From Ceratobasidium sp. AG-K (lineage: Eukaryota > Basidiomycota > Agaricomycetes > Cantharellales > Ceratobasidiaceae): a DNA stretch of 64,000 bases. Below, piece after piece: positions 57,176 through 64,000 of this stretch; the first letter of the stretch is position 1; each line of letters starts with the position of its first letter. Made by a program: the position numbers and the translations under genes. The notes beneath the pieces were generated by a model. It had not been told where the DNA came from. It worked only from the letters and a program-made list of their open reading frames with translations, and ran no database searches. The stretch covers positions 3,038,001 to 3,102,000 of the forward strand of contig JAWNGF010000001.1 in NCBI GenBank assembly GCA_037039685.1. Direction: 5' to 3'.

Positions 57176-60100
57176 GGTGAGACAAGGCGAGAGTGGGGGT
57201 CTGGATTCACAGTATTCTTGAATCCACCGATGTTTATATCAAGACCCGGAAGAAAGTCGGCTACCGAAAGTCGACGTCAATTCACAGAAAACGAGGGAGA
57301 CGTGCAGCAGATGGCGTATTATATCCGATGGGAGAGCCTCGCGGTCAGCGTGCGAGCCTCTCGTGTACCACCCTGACGGCAGAATATAAAACCCTGAGTC
57401 AAGTAAAGCTCTCACGTGAGCACAATACACGAGGCAACTCCCAGGATTATGAGAAGGGCGTTTGCCAGTCTGTCCAACTTTTATATCCCTTTGTGGAATC
57501 AGGCGCTGAACATACAAGGGAGCCCCGGTGCAATCCGTCCCCGGAAAAGGACGGTTCGCGGAACGATCCTCATGTATCCAAATCATAGCTCACTACAAAG
57601 ATGCGTATCCACCCGCAACATCCTATTGGACATGTCTGTCCCCTTGACCTATCCATTCGGTTCCCCGCTCCCGGTATTCTAGCCTCGACGCCCTTCGAGC
57701 ACGTCGCATATTCCTCGGACACTTTCCAGCTCAACTCTGATACAAGTCAGATCAAGACACATGCTGTAATCGACGCCGAGTTTGGGAATCTGAGCTACGT
57801 CCGGCCCAATTTAGGCCGACCGGCGGGCTATTACCGACTTGGAGACACCCTACCCGACACAATAGTCTGTCCAAAATAACACAGCCCGTATAGCCGGGCA
57901 AGCGAGATAAGTCGGCCGGGGACTATGCCTATTCTAGGGCTCAAACGTCACAGATGGTGTAATGTAACATACAAATCATTGCACGCCTATGACGAGTATG
58001 GTATCACCAACCCTCTCCGGCGACCCGCACACCACTTGAGAGTAATTTGTTCAAGTCACAATTCTAGCGTTCGGACGGAGCATCCGCTTGGACGTGGCGG
58101 CTGCGGGTGTGGCCGAAATCGGATCCGACAGTGTAATGTGGTGCTGAACGTACGTATCTGGACAATCACAAGCTGAACATGAACGCAGCTGCGGGGGTTG
58201 AACATGGAGTTGCGGAGGATGGAGATGAATACCGGAGCCCATGACCTGAGCGTCATAAAAGTCCAGATAGCTAGACGAGGGCTTAAACTCGTCCACTAGA
58301 ATGATCTTCCGACGCACATGCATCATCTGTTATGTACGTATCCAGGAACACGTAGAATAGAAGCCCATAACCACACCTTATGACGTTGCTGACGGTCTGC
58401 GTTGATAGTAAACATGACGGTCGTCTGACCGTACCTGGCAGTCGAGTGAGCGACCTTGTAAGCTGACGTAAACTGTACAGAACCAAAATAATGAGAGAAC
58501 CAGTCAACGAGGCTCAGAATCGATGCCATGTGTGTGCAGTCGAGACCCCACGGGGTAAAACTCTATCCAGAGGCCGAAGCCGACGAATATGAGGCGGTGC
58601 CTCTTGAGAAAAAAACAGCCGTAAAATTCGGGGTGAAATTCTTACAACAACGTGTCAATATCCAGGGGCGAGAGCGGACTCCGTTCGTCGAAGACCTTGG
58701 CACAGCATCTCCAGAGGGTATTGCCTTCTCTTTCTCAGTATTCTGGTGGCACGATGCTCTACCGTGATGAAATTCAATAAGCGTGCCATATGGTCTTGCG
58801 GCGGCTATCCGAGATAATTAATGATATATCGATTTCGTTTCGGGTCGAGTCACGGGATGATACTTGGTTTCTGCTCGTGTGCTGTGCGTCAAAGAATAAT
58901 GCTCGTACAATCGTTCTGAGAGTAGTGATGTTAACTCAGCCCTGTCATGCATGGATGAACCATCTGTACGTTGTGTAGAGCATGGTCACGCGCTGCGGAT
59001 AAGCAGGCTATTACGCTCGAGAATTTACATTTACAACCCGTCTCGCTCATCCTCTTTCTGCAAAAGACACGGTCCCAATTATTTCCAACCCACTTAACAT
59101 TTGAAGGTAGTTCAGTTTCTTTGCTTTTTGCCAATAAAGATTGAGCTCTAATCTCCCCGCTGTGGTCTCGGCCCAGATAGATATGATTGGACGCTTGGTG
59201 ATTACTGTATAACTGATCACGCCCAGAGTATTCAACCATAGTCATTTCAGATCTCGCTCGGTCGGTATTTGCCGGACCATACAGCCTTGTAAACTATAAA
59301 AAAGGCACGTGTATGCTCTTGTCCGTCGTCCGAATCCCGATCGCCGAAGGATAAGGGGATTTTCACATAGCTGACAGCGTCAAGCGTTCCGCGCTCCCGG
59401 CTCATTTTGAAGCAGGACCTAGCCATCATTGCAACAGCTGAATTTAGCATATACGTTTGCGCTTGACGCAATCGTGACTGCCTCCAGGCTGCCACCCAGG
59501 TAACGTTGTGTCGTCTGGGGAGAGAGTTGGGAAGGGGGACTAGGTGTGGAGAAAATCCCTGAATACCTTGAGTCTGAAAGTCTCAGATATATATATATAT
59601 ATATGCGCTGTAATCAAAATAGAAACATGTCTACAACTCGTTCCTGAGTGCATGTTGAGTGTAGGTCATGGCTGAGCGACACAACAGTCTAACGACGACT
59701 TCGAGGTAATAAGTATTCATTCTCAAATTTACTTCTTTTATCTATACTACATAGGGTTGTTGAACCAAAACTGGCTAGGAGAGCTATGTCGTTAGTTTGA
59801 ATTAATAGTTGCAACACGCCACATTGTTTACTGGTTAAGCATATATGGGTGAGACCGTCTGAATGACTTGCACGACTGGGTGCGAGCGCCCACGAGAATT
59901 GGTCTTGGTACTACGAAAAGAATGGCCATCAGCACCCAGTCGGCGTAATACTGGAATGTATTCGCAGTGAGTCCAGTACTCGCCTGTGCCCCACAACCTC
60001 CACTCTGAACCTACGAAGAGTTAAGTAAACCACGGAGGACGTAGAACGGCAGTGTCGGACTCACTCTAACTCTGGCGTATGGTTTAGAGCAGGGAACGAT

Positions 60101-63100
60101 CTGATGATTGCTGAAGCCAAGGAAGATACGAAAATGGATTTAACACCCATGAGGAAGTGGAGGGGTAGTAAGTGAGGGCTAAGGATGTATATGACGACGC
60201 GGGTGTGAGACTTTGTTCTTTGATTCGTAACTCCAAGGGAGCCTCGCGGAAGCTAGAGGGTTAACAAGCTACAGCAGTGCAGGGGTCGTTTATAAATGCC
60301 GGCAAGGCGATCCGGTTGAAACTCCATCCGTCACTAGGTTGTCCTATGAAGGGATGCTTCGCTGCGCCGTACCAGTGTAAAACTAGGTGCACCCCAGTAT
60401 GGTGATCACGGACTGTCGATACTCCTTAACTGGACACGCTGAGAACCTCACAACTTGTACTGGCCAGAACAGGATGGACTTCAAACCAACGACACGCTGA
60501 GAGGTTTCGATAGGGGTTAGATAGGCGCTTATGTCAAGTCGTCGCTTTTTGCTTCTCCATATCCCCACAAGGCAAGACGATTCGCTCGGAGCCTCACGTA
60601 TTGTTGGCCGGCTGAAAAATATAATGCTTTCATATGGATGACCGACCGACTGTGCTACCCCGAGACCCATGGACCGCGAGGGTTGGTATCACCACAGAAA
60701 CTAGAGCCGATGCCTTGTGCGAATATCATTCGAGGCGTGTGGGAGGTCGCAACGGCAGCCGCAGCGAGGTACGCGAGCGAGCCAACTGAAAGGCAGTGGC
60801 ACTATATGGGTATAGTTACGGAAGGCTAAGATCAGCTTAAAACCGGTGGCCACGACACACTGGGCCGATGCGAGCGATGAATGAACTTACAAAACTACAA
60901 CACGTATCATAACATTGTAACCGAATCCACATGTCCAGGAGATAGCCCCGTCATCGAGATCAAGATCTCGCGGGACAACAGTGGCAAACCAGCTTTTAAT
61001 GACTGGATATCTGTAAGATTTAGTAGAGTTCGCTACGCCATCGAAACCTTTCTAAGGAGCTTTGAGAGCTTGGAGGTAAACCTCGGATGGCGCATAGCTA
61101 GGAGAGAGGAGAGATGTATACTTGGCGATGATTCATGGTTAGCTGCGTAATTGCTGGCAAAAAGAGAAAGGAGTGCTAGTTTACCCAAAGAACATACCAC
61201 AATCCCGAAAAAGATGCAGCGCACTCACATTGGTCAAATTCTATGGCAGTCATTCTCCAGTTACGCCGCACAATGATATACTGGTGAGGCCTACGTGGAA
61301 CCTAACTAACATACCCAGCAAACTGAACTGGTTAAGGTTCAGCTCCGTGTATGTTTTTTTCGCTGGCCAAACTGCTGTAACCGCCTTCCTTGGCGCAATC
61401 GGCAGTGAACGCCCTTGAGGCGAGACTCTAACGCCATTAAAGAAAGAACCGTCGTCAGAGTAACAAACTTACATCGATAGGGCAAGAGAAGAACCTATAC
61501 ACTGGTGTGTCTGGAGAATAACCGCATGGATGGATGATGAAGAGGCGGCGTTCCGGAACGGCCAAGTGAGGCATAGCGCCCGTATGAGCATCGTCGGACA
61601 AAGAATTACAGTAGTTATCATAAAGGAGTGAAATCCAGTGCCCGGGATTCAAAATTTGCCCGTCTGTCATGCGCAATTAGCGCTCTAAGGCACTGCTCCC
61701 ACCTCGGGATCAAGCAAGTGGCTCTAAGAGCACGGAAGGTCCGAGTGCAGAAGTGAAGATGGGCCCAGTTGTCACTGATGGTAACCAGCTAACAATTGTG
61801 ATAGCACTGATTAAGGACTACCTCCCAGATGCCTATACGCTTGATTGACACGATTCAGTAGATCCCCTACGGCTAAAAAGGGGTATATACAGTATATTGA
61901 CGTGCAGAAAGCAGTCCTGGATTTGTCAGTGCAATACGCCCACAATCGAGTTTTGGCGAATCCACCCAAACCCCACGGCTCACCATTAATGTTACCGTTT
62001 ATTCCTGAGTATAGTTGTGGCTATGATGAAGTGCGACTATAATTGTCCATGTTTCGTCATCAATTGCCTGTTTCGAGAACACGTGGCTCGCCCAAAATGG
62101 CTAAACCCGCACAATTATCAAATCACCCAGTCGTACAAACTCAGTAAAATAAACTAAATGGTGAATTAGGGTAACTTGAGGAGCCCCAAAAGTGACGAGT
62201 CTTGTCACAGTAGGGAGGGGTTCACTTATGGTTGGTTGTTCGTCGTCTTGGTTCTCGAACATAAGAATCAAACAGCCATGAATCGTGTGCTGTACAGCGA
62301 CGTCGCTGGGTCTGTGGGAAGTGTCAAGTCTGATAATAGGGGTAGGAAATCTTGCGCTTCAAAGCTCTCGAAAATGTCATCATTTAGGCCTTTTTCCCTT
62401 CAAACCGTCAGTACTTGGGCTCGTAGGTGCGGCTCCCTGCCTCACTAATTGCGTAAGGCGGCAGACAAGATACCAGGTTCGAGGTCAGGATCAAGTGCAT
62501 CAAACTCGCGGCTGTAGGCTCTTCCGCTTCATTACAAAAAGTGCCCACTTGAAGCTGTTCGCACAAAGCAAGCGGAAAACACCCCAAAATGATTCGTGTA
62601 TGCGCCCTTCTGGTGGCGATTCCGGGGACAGTGTTATGGCCTCGGTGGGATTTGGGTGCGGGCCCGCCTGGGGCTACTCAAAACCTTCTGGTGATGCCAA
62701 CTCATCCGCCAGGGATGACCAATGCATCTCCACGCTGCACATAACGATGCATTATTTGGACTCGCCTAGTCGCTGGAACTTCACTTTTAATCACTCATAC
62801 ATGCTGGTAATCGCATTCAAAAAACACTAGGAGGTTCGCCATAGAAATTACCCCAAACATTTTGGTCGCGCGACCGTTTGTACGAAGGATAGTACAGTCG
62901 CGGGTTTCGTCAAAATCACTTCACATACTGCGTCGTTTGATTTTTTTTTAGCTGTCGATATGCTTTCTTGGTGCTGCTGCTCACCTATGAACCTCTCGCG
63001 GCCTCTTTCCCCTGCACGACGGAGTGTGAGGTACCCCGTAATGGTAGATTGATACTATTTAGGGAGCGATAATTATCAACACAATTGGGATTTACCCGTA

Positions 63101-64000
63101 AGTCTTAAAGACGAACCTACGCCTACAATAACAGTAATAATGCAATTGGGTTACAGTTGGCGTGCAGGGTGGTGAGAGTGTACCAACCTGAAAATCGGGT
63201 TACCGACAGGGAATGGTATGGAGGTAGAAACGAGGGCCTGTGCGGCCACGACAAACTGAAAAATTGCCCCCATGAAAGCGTTGCTGTATTGTGGGAGTAG
63301 GTACCAAGCAGTTGATAAAACCAAGGCCGGGACAGGATTTTAAAGAGGTTGGCCTGCCAAGTCGCGGTGTTTTGAGGAGTCTCTTACAATCGAGGATTCT
63401 ACCAAGCATCGTGACACTGACCTGGTTCAGAGGAGTTGAGTTCCGCGTACAGTAGATGAGCCCACGCCAAACATTAGAACTTCTGTGATGACCAATCTGA
63501 CGCAGCTGCGCAGCGGCCCGTCATCAGTAAGGTAATTAACAGCTACGAATGCAAGTTGATAGCATTCCATTACATTCTGGCATGACCAATTAAGCGAACG
63601 CTTCTACTCTACAGATGAACTAGCGGACTAACGCACAAAACCTTTTACGCGCTACGGTATCCAAAATCGGACATAGGGAGAAAAGCAATGCACCAAAATG
63701 GCCAAACGATCATAGCTTTCAGCAACACAAACGGGTAGTAAATACAGGTCACCTCTGGCTACTACAAAGGTTGGTAGGACGAGAAATATATTACCCCAGA
63801 ATCTTGCCAACAAACGCTGCGAGAAAGTACGTTGAGTGTGAAAGCTACGACGTTTCAGGCATCGATCGACGTACTCGTCCCAGGCATCATATATATACTT
63901 CACTCTCGTTTACTCATGGATTACACGTAGATTACACGTGGATTTGGAAATCTGCGTAAGTCCGAGAGCGGTGGTAAAATATGAATATACGCTTAGTGTG
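57176..64000. other. Gene-poor region to the right edge
   Basis: About 6.8 kb upstream of the large WW-like gene with no convincing coding region. A possible small minus-strand two-exon frame starts at 58529 (MASILSLVDWFSHYF, then TTVMFTINADRQQRHK joined to MMHVRRKIILVDEFKPSS), but I recognise no family and do not call it. The open frame at 62,285-62,830 lacks any family feature. The only repeat seen is the AT microsatellite at 59587-59604. No RNA genes were recognised. Confidence 0.4.
59587..59604. repeat. (AT)9 microsatellite
   Basis: A perfect run of nine AT units lies in otherwise unremarkable intergenic DNA. Confidence 0.9.

Noticed and set aside
56355..57221. 288-codon plus-strand open frame
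   Set aside because: It is antisense to the Ser/Pro/Ala-rich first exon of the large minus-strand gene; low-complexity GC-rich coding sequence often leaves the opposite strand open.
62470..62500. GGTTCGA sequence resembling a tRNA B box
   Set aside because: No matching A box or cloverleaf arms could be drawn around it.
62285..62830. 181-codon plus-strand open frame
   Set aside because: Cysteine/serine-rich translation with no family motif, no splice context and no neighbour support.

Overview
The window reads as a piece of a filamentous basidiomycete (Agaricomycete) genome. Nearly every gene is split by many short introns (about 40-100 nt, GT..AG with some GC..AG), gene spacing is tight, and typical fungal families are present: NAD-isocitrate dehydrogenase Idh1, Rex3, Psf2, Erj5, a Csx1/Ngr1-type RNA-binding protein, a Zn2Cys6 regulator and O-methylsterigmatocystin-oxidoreductase-like P450s. 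The style of the P450s and of the F-box-like gene reminds me of Rhizoctonia/Ceratobasidium, but that placement is inference. Exon structures were built by hand from splice signals and family conservation, so internal boundaries carry some uncertainty.

Bases 1-18,350 are dense with housekeeping genes: the 3' part of a Gfd2/YDR514C-like nuclease-fold gene (cut by the window edge), an MFS drug/polyamine-type transporter, a short-chain dehydrogenase, the AP-1 sigma adaptin, ceramide synthase, GINS subunit Psf2, RNA exonuclease Rex3, a membrane-anchored alpha/beta hydrolase, NAD-isocitrate dehydrogenase subunit 1 and the ER J-protein Erj5. They lie mostly in convergent and divergent pairs with 110-430 bp between them. 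Five of these genes contain six GC-AG introns, far above the usual frequency. The ceramide synthase frame is broken by an apparent one-base deletion.

Bases 18,350-22,930 are gene-poor. They hold a small hairpin with a telomere-like loop and a large near-perfect inverted repeat (arms of 589 and 599 bp around a 122-bp loop). Next come COQ10 and an unusual protein kinase transcribed divergently, then glutamine synthetase. After another empty stretch (27.2-30.1 kb) comes a block with a P450, a Zn2Cys6 transcription factor, a three-RRM RNA-binding protein and, about 11 kb away in opposite orientation, a paralogous P450 with the same 11 intron positions.

Bases 45.4-50.1 kb look empty. They are followed by a frameshifted F-box-like gene, a small Aim19-like membrane protein and a very long disordered protein with a WW-like segment and C-terminal membrane helices. 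From 57.2 kb to the end I find no convincing gene, only an (AT)n microsatellite.

The most unusual features are the large inverted repeat, the cluster of GC-AG introns, the inverted P450 pair next to a Zn2Cys6 regulator, the two frame-broken genes, and a palindromic GATA-site cluster in the IDH1 promoter. I did not find an obvious new multi-gene system.
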